Of a stretch of DNA of 64,000 nucleotides, positions 37,969-48,544 are shown one piece after another. The notes under the pieces are model-generated. The model made no database searches, was not told where the DNA came from, and saw only the letters and a program-made list of their open reading frames with translations. A program made the position numbers and the translations under genes. The stretch's first letter is position 1; every line of letters begins with the position of its first letter. The stretch comes from Pratylenchus scribneri (taxonomy: Eukaryota; Nematoda; Chromadorea; Rhabditida; Pratylenchidae): the NCBI GenBank assembly GCA_030063045.1, contig JAQSEB010000127.1, positions 372,001 through 436,000 on the forward strand, written 5' to 3'.

Positions 37969-39822
37969 ATGGGTATTGTGCTATGCGCTAAAGTGAGGGA
38001 ATTAGTTGAAATCGCCTTCCCCAATCCGAAATATGGCGCAAATCATCGGGACGAGCAGGCCATCCACTTTTTCACAAATTCACTCCCAACGGCAATAAAG
38101 CGGAAAATATTTTTTTGGCCAAATAAACCCAATACTTTGAAGGACGTGATGGATATTGCCAAATACATTTTTGAGGTGAAGGATGAATTGGATAGAGAGG
38201 TTTTGGAGAGAGTGGCCACAATAGAAATCAAAGAATTAAAAGAACAGGTCAATGCCATTTCCACTCGCATGGAAAAGGAAGATGAAGAGAAAAAAGGGAA
38301 GAATGAAATGGCCGGCCAAAATTGGAGAGGAAGAGGAAATTGGCGAGGAAGAAGAGGAAGAGGACAATATCGGGGGAGGGGACGAGGTGGCCAATATCAA
38401 GGCTACCAAGGAAATCCCAATTTTATTCCCCTGGGCCAACCAAACACAAACTTCACGCCAATTGGCCAAAATCAATGTTTTAATTGTGGGAAAAATGGAC
38501 ATTTTGCGAGGAATTGTTGGGCACCAAAAAGAGGAGGATATGGATTTGGCCAAAGGGGCGGATTTCAGGAAAATTGGCAAGATCAAAATCAACAACAAAT
38601 GAATTGGCAAGGACAAAACCAGCAACAAATGAATTGGCAGGGAGGAAATAACGGGCAGGGACCCAGTGGTTCGAGGGCCCAGGCGAATTTTATTGACGCC
38701 GCTTCCCGAAATCCCAGCCGCGACAATTCACGAAGCCCTAGCCTTAATTTGCTGAATTTTTTGACCATTATTGGAATTTTGGGAATGATGTTGGCCCCAG
38801 CAAACGCGCAATATCAAATTTGTACGGAACGGACTCCGACTACGCCAATTAAATTCCCGCAACTGTCAAATTGCACAATTCCCCAGAATGAAGTCGCAGT
38901 GGAGCGGGAAGTCACCCTCTTTTTGCCAATTCGGTCCCCCAAACAATTTCAAGTCATAAAATGCTATCAAACCCTGACCATCATTTGCACACAAACTTAT
39001 GCGTATTTTTGGGGTGGAATAAAATCGAAGGACACAATTGAAAAGGGCGTTGAAAGGGAGGAATGTGAGAAATTCAAGGTAAGAAGGGGAATTACAATGA
39101 AACAAATTGGCGAAGGATTGTGGTCAACAATGAATTTGGAGAATATAGGATATGGTTGGAACGGAGAAAAATGTGAAAGTACAAGAAATGATTACATCGA
39201 AATTGGGAAGGGCGGAATTTTAGATTTTCAACTAACCACATCATTCGGCTACAATCTAAATCCTTATAATGGGTTTGAAAAAATGGAAAATAAAAGTTTT
39301 TTGTGGGAAGTGCCAGGTGAGGAATTTTGGGCCACCCATGCAGCATCTGGGCCATTTAAAGCAGAAATAACCCAGGACGCGATTGTCATCGACTCGCTGG
39401 AGGCGGTTTTCTATTTTTTGAAGGAAAAAGACGATAGAGAGGCAATTCGCGGGGTTCCTAGTGAAGCATATCTTATGATGAATGACGTTTTTGCGGTCAT
39501 CCACAACGTCCAAAAAAGGGAAAAAAGAGAAAAACAGGAAGCAACCCCAAAATCAAGGCCTATCAAACAGGAAGCAATTCCGCGGCCTACGGGGATTATT
39601 TTTGCACCGACCACAACAAAACCATCACAAACAATCCCCAGCACCACTAAAAGGCCACAAATAATCTCCAGTACAACAAAAATGCCGCAAACAGTCTTCA
39701 GCACAACAAAAATGCCACAAACGGTGCCCATCACAACAAAATCGCCACAAACATTTTCCACAACAACAAAAATACCCACAACAACTATCAAATTAGTGAT
39801 GTTCATTTGTGATTTCTACTGA
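37969..39822 (+). CDS. Retroelement-derived gag nucleocapsid-env fusion ORF, 617 aa, no pol
   Basis: A single uninterrupted ORF, visibly richer in G and C than its surroundings. Residues 1-90 look like the end of a retroelement capsid. An acidic/basic segment and an RGG-type stretch (WRGRGNWRGRRGRGQYRGRG) follow. Residues 170-183 form a CX2CX4HX4C zinc knuckle, followed by Gln/Asn-rich repeats. At about residues 260-280 a hydrophobic segment (LTIIGILGMMLAPANAQ) acts as a signal-like region. It leads into an env-like ectodomain with spaced cysteines (YQICTER, LSNCTIP, IKCYQT, IICTQT, EECEKF, GEKCES). The C-terminus is a Thr-rich, mucin-like repeat (STTKMPQT units). No protease, reverse transcriptase or integrase and no LTRs were found, and the start of gag is missing. 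It may be a retrocopied spliced env transcript, a deleted element or a domesticated gene. The possible splice donor near 39798 is discussed in the findings. Confidence 0.72.
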   Translation: MGIVLCAKVRELVEIAFPNPKYGANHRDEQAIHFFTNSLPTAIKRKIFFWPNKPNTLKDVMDIAKYIFEVKDELDREVLERVATIEIKELKEQVNAISTRMEKEDEEKKGKNEMAGQNWRGRGNWRGRRGRGQYRGRGRGGQYQGYQGNPNFIPLGQPNTNFTPIGQNQCFNCGKNGHFARNCWAPKRGGYGFGQRGGFQENWQDQNQQQMNWQGQNQQQMNWQGGNNGQGPSGSRAQANFIDAASRNPSRDNSRSPSLNLLNFLTIIGILGMMLAPANAQYQICTERTPTTPIKFPQLSNCTIPQNEVAVEREVTLFLPIRSPKQFQVIKCYQTLTIICTQTYAYFWGGIKSKDTIEKGVEREECEKFKVRRGITMKQIGEGLWSTMNLENIGYGWNGEKCESTRNDYIEIGKGGILDFQLTTSFGYNLNPYNGFEKMENKSFLWEVPGEEFWATHAASGPFKAEITQDAIVIDSLEAVFYFLKEKDDREAIRGVPSEAYLMMNDVFAVIHNVQKREKREKQEATPKSRPIKQEAIPRPTGIIFAPTTTKPSQTIPSTTKRPQIISSTTKMPQTVFSTTKMPQTVPITTKSPQTFSTTTKIPTTTIKLVMFICDFY

Positions 39823-40127
39823 ATATAATTTTAATTAGCCAAAAATCGAATTTTTAAGTTAAGTTTCTTTTACTTAATCCAGAATTGGAAAAATTGTAAT
39901 CATCAATTTTAGTTTTTATTACTAATGATTTGATGAACCCAGTTAGCACACTGAACATTAATCATTTTCAATTGATACATTTTTAAATTTATTAATCTTT
40001 TTTAGAATTTCGATTACAAATTGGGTATTAGAAATTTAAATTTGAGGGTTATATTAATAAATTTATAACAAAACTCTGAAATCGAAAAAATATTGTTTCA
40101 TTAATTAAATATCAAATTCATTCATAG

Positions 40128-40651
40128 ATAATTCAAACAGTATGCTATGGCGAACATTATTGGTGCAATATATTGAACAACAACCAACATTGGATTAAAG
40201 TTTGTGTCTTAATTATATAATTAATTTTTTATATAATTTTATAAATTTTTACCCCATTTATAAGTAATATACAATAGAAATATTACAATCAGAAAAGATA
40301 ACAAATATAAATTATATTTTTATTAAATACGCTATTTTTATATTTCCGATCGTATTCTGTTAGCTGTTATAATATAATTTATAAAATAAAATTAATCGAT
40401 GGGGGTTCGATGAATTTATAAATACAATTAACTATTATAGTAAAAATTACCACTGTTATTATTAATTTTCTCTAATTATATTTAAGGACATCGATGCAAT
40501 ACATTCGCCAGCTTGGCTAATTCTTTGGTCGAGTAAAATGTTGCGCGAAAAGGTCTACAAACAAATTGGAATTGGCAAAGAGAAAAATGATCGACAACAA
40601 ACAACAAAACATCAAATCACAATAACATTACCCAAAACTGCTTGGAAATAG
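40128..40651 (+). pseudogene. Two exon-like relics of a D/E/F-type gene (or 3' exons of the env fusion)
   Basis: Segment 40128-40199 (24 codons, acceptor before it and donor after it, phase 0) encodes QTVCYGEHYWCNILNNNQHW. Segment 40487-40651 (54 codons plus stop, phase 0) starts DIDAIHSPAWLILW. The junction W-I-K/D-I-D matches the junction of D exons 5/6 (FNWKN/DFDHL) and F exons 5/6 (HNWTD/DFNDL). The first segment keeps the C..G pattern of exon 5. No upstream family exons are visible before 40128. They could be remnants of a family member or the 3' exons of a transcript starting in the retro ORF; neither is certain. Confidence 0.4.
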
Positions 40652-41097
40652 AAGGATGGGAATGTGAGTAGGAATAACAAATTTTTTAAAGTTTTTCATT
40701 TAATTTTCTGGTTATTAAAATAAAATTATCTAATTTTATCTTCATTCTTATAAAATCATTGCTGTTATTTTTGCAATTGTATGTAAAAATTTTCAAATAA
40801 AGCATTTTTTATTAATTCAATTTATTCAAATAATTATTCATGAATAAATGTCCCCTTTTCAACGTAAATTATACGTATATTATTCATTTCTTCTTTTTCA
40901 TCTCAATTCAATATATCACATCGACATCAATCTTCATCGTTGTTATCATATAAATTGTAATCATTTGAATTCAGAACTTTCATCGTACGAGAGCCCCGTT
41001 TCATATTGTATAATCGATAAACAAGAACCTAAAAATTCATTTTCAGAAGAATTGCAAATTGTGAAATTTTAATCTTTTATTATTATTTATATTTTGC

Positions 41098-41320
41098 CGC
41101 GAAAGTTGAAACTCCGCGAAAGTTGAAATTTACACACTATTTCGCCGAAGAAGCAGAGTACAAACCTAACCCTAGCCCTTCGCCCCTACCTCTAATCCCA
41201 TGCTGCCGAGCCCCTAACCCTAATAAACCCATAGTTAGTTTTACGGTATCTCACTTTTCTCTGCTTCTCTGACGAAAATAATGTGTAAATTTCAATTTTC
41301 GCGGAGTTTCAACTTTCGCG
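41098..41320. mobile_element. Small inverted-repeat element (223 bp)
   Basis: The left end CGCGAAAGTTGAAACTCCGC is the reverse complement of the right end GCGGAGTTTCAACTTTCGCG. The arms extend about 60 bp (to GCAGAG/CTCTGC). The centre holds telomere-like CTAACCCTAGCCC and CCCTAACCCTAA. Confidence 0.85.
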
Positions 41321-41463
41321 CCGACATATATAAATAAAAACAATTGGTGGCTATTGGCTTTTCTCTCCCATTCCCATTCCCATTCCCTTTCCTTCCTATT
41401 TTAAGATCTCGATCAATTAGAATCAGGAAGGGCCTAATGAATAAAATAATTGAGTTTAAGAAA

Positions 41464-44400
41464 TCATAAATTTACTCGATCTCTATTGGCATATTCAGTG
41501 CCATTGATTTTAAAATTTTGATGGCCATCCACACGCGGAATCCGAATGATGAATTTGTTGTTGTCATTGATGTTGTTGCATTCATAGATTGTTTGTATAA
41601 TTTGACAATCAACGAATGGGTTGCATGTTCGTTCCCAAAAAAGTTCACTTTTCACTAGACAAGCAACACAATCGTCGCTTGCTTGTCGTTTTGCCTCTTC
41701 ACAATCGATTGTGGCCAAACCCAAACGTACCATATAACCTCGTCGGGACTTTGCAAATTCGGCACTCAGTGAAAATCGTTCCAAATTTTTGCATGAGATT
41801 TCAATTGGCGATACCAACCGACCCATGCGTTTAATCTAAATTAGAATTTTTAAATTGAATATATTTATATTTTCAATTTTCAACATTACCCTTGCCCAAT
41901 TATTGGCACTTTCGTTAAGATTATCATTGCGCAGTGGAAATGTGTAGCCATATTTATACTGAAAATTTTTTATGATCAGCAAAACGGCTTGAATTTACTT
42001 AAATAAATATTGCCAAATTCAAAATGCCCAAAAAATTATTTTTTCTTTGATATAAAAAAATTTAAAAAATATTTCAAAGTAAATTTAAAAATATTTGATT
42101 TTAATTTAATTATCGATATATTGATACTAAATAATAGCTCAAATAATTTCTCTTATAAAAAATAACGAAATCAAAAAGTTTAATTGATTTTATTTATTAG
42201 TTAAAAGTTTTACTAATACCTTGAATGCTTCGCATTTTGCATTATCAAATTTTCCATAATTATACAAGCCAATATCAAAATCAACTTTCAACTCAATGCT
42301 GCCACCAACATCTTCCATTAAATAACGGCGTTCACTTTTTTGAAGTTGAGAAGTGGAAATATCTTCCTGTTTTTCAACACATCCATCAATATGCTCAAAA
42401 TCCTGAAAACATTTATTAAAATTTATTAAAATTTTAAATAATACTTAAAATCGGATTTACTTTTTTTAAGCAACATAAAAGTTAGAAATGCAGAAAAAAT
42501 ATTTTAAAATTTAATGTTTTATTTTCTATATGATTAAGAATGCCAAAATATAAATAAAATTTTACCTCTGACCAATCATATATTTGTTCGTCCAATTTGA
42601 ATTTATTATCATATTTGTTGGGGCAAAAATAAATTTTCCACAAGAACAATTGTAGGTCACCATCATAACGTTAATATCATTGTTTAATTTCTCATGAAGT
42701 CGAACATATTGAAAATATTTCACATTTGGGAGCCAATTTTCATTTTTCTTGATCCAATCAGTCACTTCCGTGCTTTCATTGAACAATAAAGTGGCATTTT
42801 TTATCAAATCCTAGAACAAGGATTACAAAATATTATGTGCCTTTATTTTATATTATGGGCATAGATAAAATTCATAATTGGAATCGGTGGGTTACTTTCA
42901 ACAATATTTTCCTACATCGGTTTTATAAATTATAAAAAAATATAGGTATATTACGGTGCTAGGTCATCTCCACAATAGTATAAATGTGGTCATGTCTACA
43001 ATGGTACAAATGTGGGCGATTCCGACTCCTAATAAATCAGAAACCGGTTTTAAACCCTACAAACCTTAGACCATTTTGTAGATCTCACCGAGACGCATCG
43101 AATGGTATATATTTTGTCATGGTTTGGCCCAAAATAAAAGGATTCAAAACTAAAAACTGGAAAAAAGATTTTATACTATTTAAATTTGGTCAAACCACGA
43201 CAAATTATATACCAATCAATGAGTCTCGATGAGATCTACAAAATGGTATAAGGTATATAGGGTCTAAAACTGGCCTCTGATTTATTAGGAGTCGAAATCG
43301 CCCACATTTGTACCATTGTGGACATGATCACATTTGTACTGCCCTTTGCCAATTGTGGAGATGACCCCAGACGGTATATTACTAATCTCTTCCTCGTCCA
43401 ATATTTAGAAAAATTAACAAAAGAAATTTATTATGTGCCACTTTTCATAAATTTTGGATAAAATATAACTTCTAAAATATATAAATAGCAAACATAGAAT
43501 AGAATTCGGCCTAATCTATGAAATAATTTTTTAAAACAATTATTTTTTTTATTTTTTAATTGTGCTTGATTTAACTTTTATCAAAGTGCATTGCCATTGT
43601 TATTAAATCTTATCTTTTATTCTACATTTTTAATTCTTTTTTAATAAAATTTAATTTTATTACCATAATCGTCTCTGTGATATGTATTTCCAAGAAGCCA
43701 TTTTTCTTGTCATAATCAATGAATCCAACGCGAATAGCCTTATCCAGAGGAATTCTCTTCCCTTGTTCAGTCGTATTATAGATGACAGCCGGTTTAATAT
43801 TAACCCATTTTGGTTCATCGCACCGCTAAATTTTTAAAATAAGCATTTTAGCAAATTTATAAAAGAAATCTTCATTTTATAGTAATTAATAAATTCTTTA
43901 ATTTGGGCGTTGACAGATAAAAGTGATATTACTAGAGTAAAATTCCAGTTAGAAGTAGAGATAAATTTTTTGAGAATTAAGCATTTCATTCTCGGCATTA
44001 ATTTTTAATAAACGAGTTTAATATAAAATTTAACTCTGACGGATAAATGTTTAAATCAAATGAATTCCCCAAATAATTTGACAGAAATATCTGATATTAA
44101 AATTGAATTTTCCCAAATTTTATATGAAAGAAATGTTAGAAAATCATCTTTACTAAAATCTTATATTAAATATAAAAATTTTTTGAGAAAACCCCAAACG
44201 AATTATAGAAATAGAATTTTCAACATTTACAATTGGATTTGGTATCGGTGATGTCGTTGAGACAGTTGGCATCGCGTCAGTTTCAGTTGATTCCATTGTT
44301 GTTGGAATTTTACTTTGGCTTGTCTAATTGATGGTATTTTTTATTAAAAAAGTTGTATAAGAATGAACCTTTATCACATAATCGCCCAGGAATATTCCAT

Positions 44401-44822
44401 CATTTTGAAATTCTTCAATTATTTTTTTCACCGAAAAACAATTGAATTTTTCTTTGATTTGATCGCATTGAATATTCTCTTCAATCTTATTTTCGTTAAA
44501 ATTGTTTTCCTCCACTACAAATCGTACATTCAACTTGCAATATTTATCCGATGAATCTTTTGGATAACAAATTTGCCTGTAAAATAATAAAAATAAGTAT
44601 ATTTGACCCTTTTAAGGATTTCAATAACGAATTTGATATTTTTTAAATTTTTTTTATAGAATTGTTTGAAATTCTAATCATTAAAATATTTCTTAAATAA
44701 TAATTTGTTTACCTTTTGTTTTCATAATAATTGTTTTGAGTTTGGGCAACAATTTGTATCAATAAAGTGGAAACAATAATATAAATTGAATGGTTTAATA
44801 ATTTTATGCCGCCACCATACAT
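41464..44822 (-). pseudogene. Gene E: D-type secreted modular protein with one frameshift, ~480 aa
   Basis: Transcript-order exons: 44822-44713, 44576-44369, 44323-44231, 43825-43664, 42810-42566, 42402-42220, 41958-41890, 41835-41464. The signal peptide is LLNHSIYIIVSTLLIQIVAQ. Next come RQICYPKDSSDKYC, a Thr/Ser-rich linker (MPTVSTTSPIPNP), RCDEPKWVNIKPAVIY, YNCSCGKFIFAP, DFEHIDGCVEKQ, YKYGYTFPLR and an extra-Cys exon ending in VDGHQNF. Exon 42810-42566 is 245 nt, one short of a multiple of three. The frame changes near 42630, at a run of four G on the + strand, between FIFAP and the conserved tail IYDWSE that joins exon 6. So the gene is a young pseudogene or carries a sequencing/assembly error. 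Reading runs on to a stop at 41464; a usable donor just before VNL may instead lead to a last exon I could not find. Intron 4 holds a MITE (42954-43373). Orientation is opposite to D. Confidence 0.75.
42954..43373. mobile_element. MITE family 1, best-preserved copy, in intron 4 of gene E
   Basis: A perfect 8-bp target duplication GTATATTA lies at 42946-42953 and 43374-43381. The ends CGGTGCTAGGTCATCTCCAC and GTGGAGATGACCCCAGACG are inverted. The core signatures (accggttttaaaccctaca, gtagatctcaccgagacg, ggtatatattttgtc) appear in both orientations. The 8-bp duplication points to hAT-type transposition. Confidence 0.88.
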
Positions 44823-46283
44823 TTTTATTAAATAGTTTAATTTCTATTTTAAAAATGAAATAAATGAATAAATTGATGGTCTAAAATTTGTGGTTTTGTA
44901 TGGCAAAAATTCGCGATATTATCTGACTTAAATTATAGGAAATTCAACTTTAAAAAATATACTGGTTTTTGAGTGAAATAAAATCCTAATTTTTGATTGA
45001 AATTATTTTACTATTTATTCAAATTTTCAAAAAATTATTAGAGCTACTTTTAGAAGGCTTTTATGATCTTTGAAAAGTACATTGCATTCTCGAATTGGTT
45101 TTTTATTTGTTTGGCTATGGCCAAAAGAATGGCCCCATCCTCCTATACTAATCTTTTACATAAATTGGTTTATTTCATTTTAATTTCATTTCCCACGAAT
45201 TGTACGATTTTTTTTCATTTAAAAAATGAAATCACTTTTATGAATAATTCCCTTTTTTGAATGAATTCTCTCTCACCTATGGCCCATCCAATCATTCATT
45301 TCATAAAAGCAAATATTATTTATTCTCCATGAGCAGTCATTTTAATTAGTAAAAGTAAAATTTTTACTTTACTATTTTATTCCACTTCAATTAATATTAT
45401 AAAAATTAATAAATTCATCCAACTCAAATTTTATATTTTATTGCATTTTGTTAAAATAATCTCATTTCATTCTTATTAAGCATAATATTTTTTATCTTGA
45501 AATAAATTGGGATTCGACAGGGTTTCCATCTCCAAAACCCAAAATGATTTCGGGTCTAAAAATCTGGAAAAATTGGGGCAATTTTCAAAAAACTGGCATA
45601 ACTACAAATCTGGCAAAAATTTGGCTATTATATCAAAATCTGGAAAATTCCCGAGAATTCTGGTATTATGACAATAACAACCCTGTATCGACAATTGATT
45701 TTTTCGGGTAATCTTATTCAAAATTTGAATTGAATTTGTAAGGAAAGGTGTGAGCAAAAATTTTACTTCTTCTCTAAAAAATTGGGTAATAGTTTAGTTT
45801 GGGTCCCACATTTTTTTCCAAAAATTTTTGATTTTTATTTACTCAAAAAATGTGTATTAGAGTTTTTGATGATGGGAATCCGAATTTGATTTTCCTTGAA
45901 AATCCAGGTACATGCCATCCAAAAACAACCCCGGAGGACCTTTCATGGAAGGGATCCAACACTCGTCCTCGCCCCGAGGGGCAACCCTAGTTTCACCATC
46001 TTAATGCTTCTTTATCTATCTAAACAATTTTCCTTATTAGATAGATCAATCTAAACTTTCAAATTCTTCACCGCCTTATCCTCCCCCTTATTTCTTACAT
46101 CCTCTCTATTACGATAAATCTTATTTGGGTGATGTTATTCGAATTGAGGAGAATAAATTCATTCATCTTCCTAAAAATGGTCTTTTTTCCATTGCATCAT
46201 TTCATTTCATTTTCCCACGAATTGTACGATTTTTCAATGAAATTTAATTCAATTTGATGATTAATATTTTTTTCCGGCATATA
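44823..46283. other. Non-coding repeat-rich stretch upstream of gene E
   Basis: A block with TTCCCACGAATTGTACGATT occurs twice (about 45190 and 46214), in both cases near other low-complexity AT sequence. No credible exon. Confidence 0.5.
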
Positions 46284-47419
46284 TTTTTTTTAACCCGTAC
46301 TTTCAATTTTTTTAACCCGTAAAAAATAGGAACATTTTTTTAACCCGTAATTTCAATTCTTTTAACCCGTAAAGATTTCCCTTCTTCTCTGCTCTCTTCC
46401 TCATGCCTATCTCTCATCCCCTTTGCTCTCTTGCCATTCCTGGGATGCGCGGAAGTCAAAAAGGAGGTTCATGGGATTAAGCCGGATATAGTAGGATTAA
46501 GGTGGATTTGGGGGGATTAAGCCCCAAAATGGATGGGAATTGGCCCGGAAGGCCATTGGAAGGTCGGGGAAGTGTAATAGAGGCCCGGGGAGTGCCTGGG
46601 ATATACCTGGATATAGGGGGATTAAAGTGGATTTGGGGGGATTAAGGTTGATATAGGGGGATTAAGCCGGATAAGCCTAGTTAGGGGCTAGGGATTAGGG
46701 TTATGGTTAGGGGCGGCATGGGATCTAGGGGTTTAGGGGTTCGGAGCACGCGGGATATATCCGGATATAGGGGGATTAAGGTGGATATAGGGGGATTAAG
46801 CCGGATAAACCTAGTTAGGGGCTAGGGATTGGGGTTAGGGGTTCGGAGCATAGGAATCTCGCGAAGCCGGAAGCATAACAGCCAACCAGGACTCGCACTC
46901 ATCTATTTCGGGGCTTAATCCTGCTTAATCTCCTTATATCCACCTTAATCCCCCTATATCCGGCCATATCCCGCGCACTCTCAGGCTCTTCCCAACCTTC
47001 CACTATCCCTCCGGCCCATTTCCATTCAATTTCGGAGCTTAATCCGGCTTAATCCCCCTATATCGACCTTAATCCCCCTATATCCGGCTTAATCCCCCTA
47101 TATCCGACTATATCCCGTGCACTCTCAAGGCCTTTGGCCCACTTCCTTTGGCCCTTCAGACAATTTCCCATCCATTTTGGGGCTTAATCCCCCCAAATCC
47201 ACCTTAATCCTACTATATCCGGCATAGTCCCATGAATCTCCTTTTTGACTTCCGCGCATCCCAGGAATGGCAAGAGAGCAAAGGGGATGAGAGATAGGCA
47301 TGAGGAAGAGAGCAGAGAAGAAGGGAAATCTTTACGGGTTAAAAGAATTGAAATTACGGGTTAAAAAAATGTTCCTATTTTTTACGGGTTAAAAAAATTG
47401 AAAGTACGGGTTAAAAAAA
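46284..47419. mobile_element. 1.1 kb foldback element
   Basis: The arms, about 250 bp each (46284-46533 and 47166-47419), are nearly perfect inverted copies. They begin TTTTTTTAACCCGTACTTTC and run through TGCTCTCTTCCTCATGCC and GGATGCGCGGAAGTC. The middle consists of GGATATAGGGGGATTAAG units in both orientations and TTAGGGTTATGGTTAGGGG. The central repeats match those of 9373-10672, though the tips differ. Confidence 0.9.
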
Positions 47420-48290
47420 TGCAGGCCCTTTTTTTCCAGAAAATTCTCTCCCCCCCCCCCTCCCCTCCTCCCTCTCAACAAAATCCAATCATCCACGGGT
47501 CCACAGTCCACCCAACCCATCATTTCGTGGACATTCGACTCCACAGTAAAGCCCCCCCCCCCCCGTTAATTTCATTTTATTTTCGAAAAATATAAATTTC
47601 ACCATTTTTACTTTTTTTTTGAGTGCTCAAAATTTTTTATTTTTTTCTATTTAATTTGTATATTTTCGATTTTGAATTTTTGCCTAAAGAACAACCAAAG
47701 AAAATACTAATAAGATTTTTAGCAATAAAATTCATTGAAATTTTACATTATTTTTTTCGCTAAATTTTAGACTTTAAATTCGGCAATTTTCCAACATATT
47801 TTAGAATAATTTTAACAAATTTTCAACATTATTTCGCGCTCATCACAAATCGAATTATTTTAAATACAATTTCTAATTATTTTTTTTTAAATTTCAGCTG
47901 ATTCAATTTATTTTGTGTCGGCATAAATTTTCTTCAAACCTTGCTTAATTTTTAGTAAATTTTTTATTACAAAAATAATTTCACTTTTTTTCCAATAGTT
48001 TTCTTCATCTTCTTTTGGTGTTCCGTTGTCGCTGCCTTTTTCTGGTGGGTCGTTTTAGTGCCGACTTTTCAGTGCCAGCGAATTTGACGAGTCATTGATG
48101 CGCCGGAGTAAACAGGAGTAGGATTTTTGAGTACTTCTAAAAAATTATTTTAACCGTCCAAAAAAATTTTTATACCAAAAAGAGGAAACTTTTCTGAATA
48201 AGAAAGTGCTTTATAAATATTTTTTCGGACGACGATTTCAAATGAATTTGAATCGTTGGAGTATTTGTGACTCGGCGCAATCCTTAAAAA
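47420..48290. other. Stretch between foldback element and duplication
   Basis: Two poly-C tracts (about 47450 and 47551) then AT-rich sequence. GTGCCGACTTTTCAGTGCCA near 48059 is a small imperfect direct repeat. No gene seen. Confidence 0.5.
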
Positions 48291-48544
48291 ATATTTTATA
48301 AAGCGTAGTAAAATTTTAAAAATTTGCTATCCGATGCAGAAAAATCTCCTCTATTTTCTGGTATAAAAATTATTTTTTTTTATTGCATACAAAATTTTAT
48401 GAAAGCACCCAAAAAATCCTACTCCTGTTTACTTCGACGTATCGGATCCATTTGTCTAAACTTATCTTTATGAATGATTCGTCAAAATCGCTGGCATTGA
48501 ACCGGCGGGCATTAAAACGTTCCTCCCTGCCTTTTTTTGGTTAG

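Noticed and set aside
41464..41500. Missing last exon of gene E downstream on the minus strand
   Set aside because: A donor precedes VNL, but no segment matching the D or F tail was found before the retro region, so the read-through stop was kept.
45520..45683. Short hAT-like element with CAGGGTTT/AACCCTGT ends
   Set aside because: Flanking 8-mers do not match and the arms are only about 8 bp; chance cannot be excluded.
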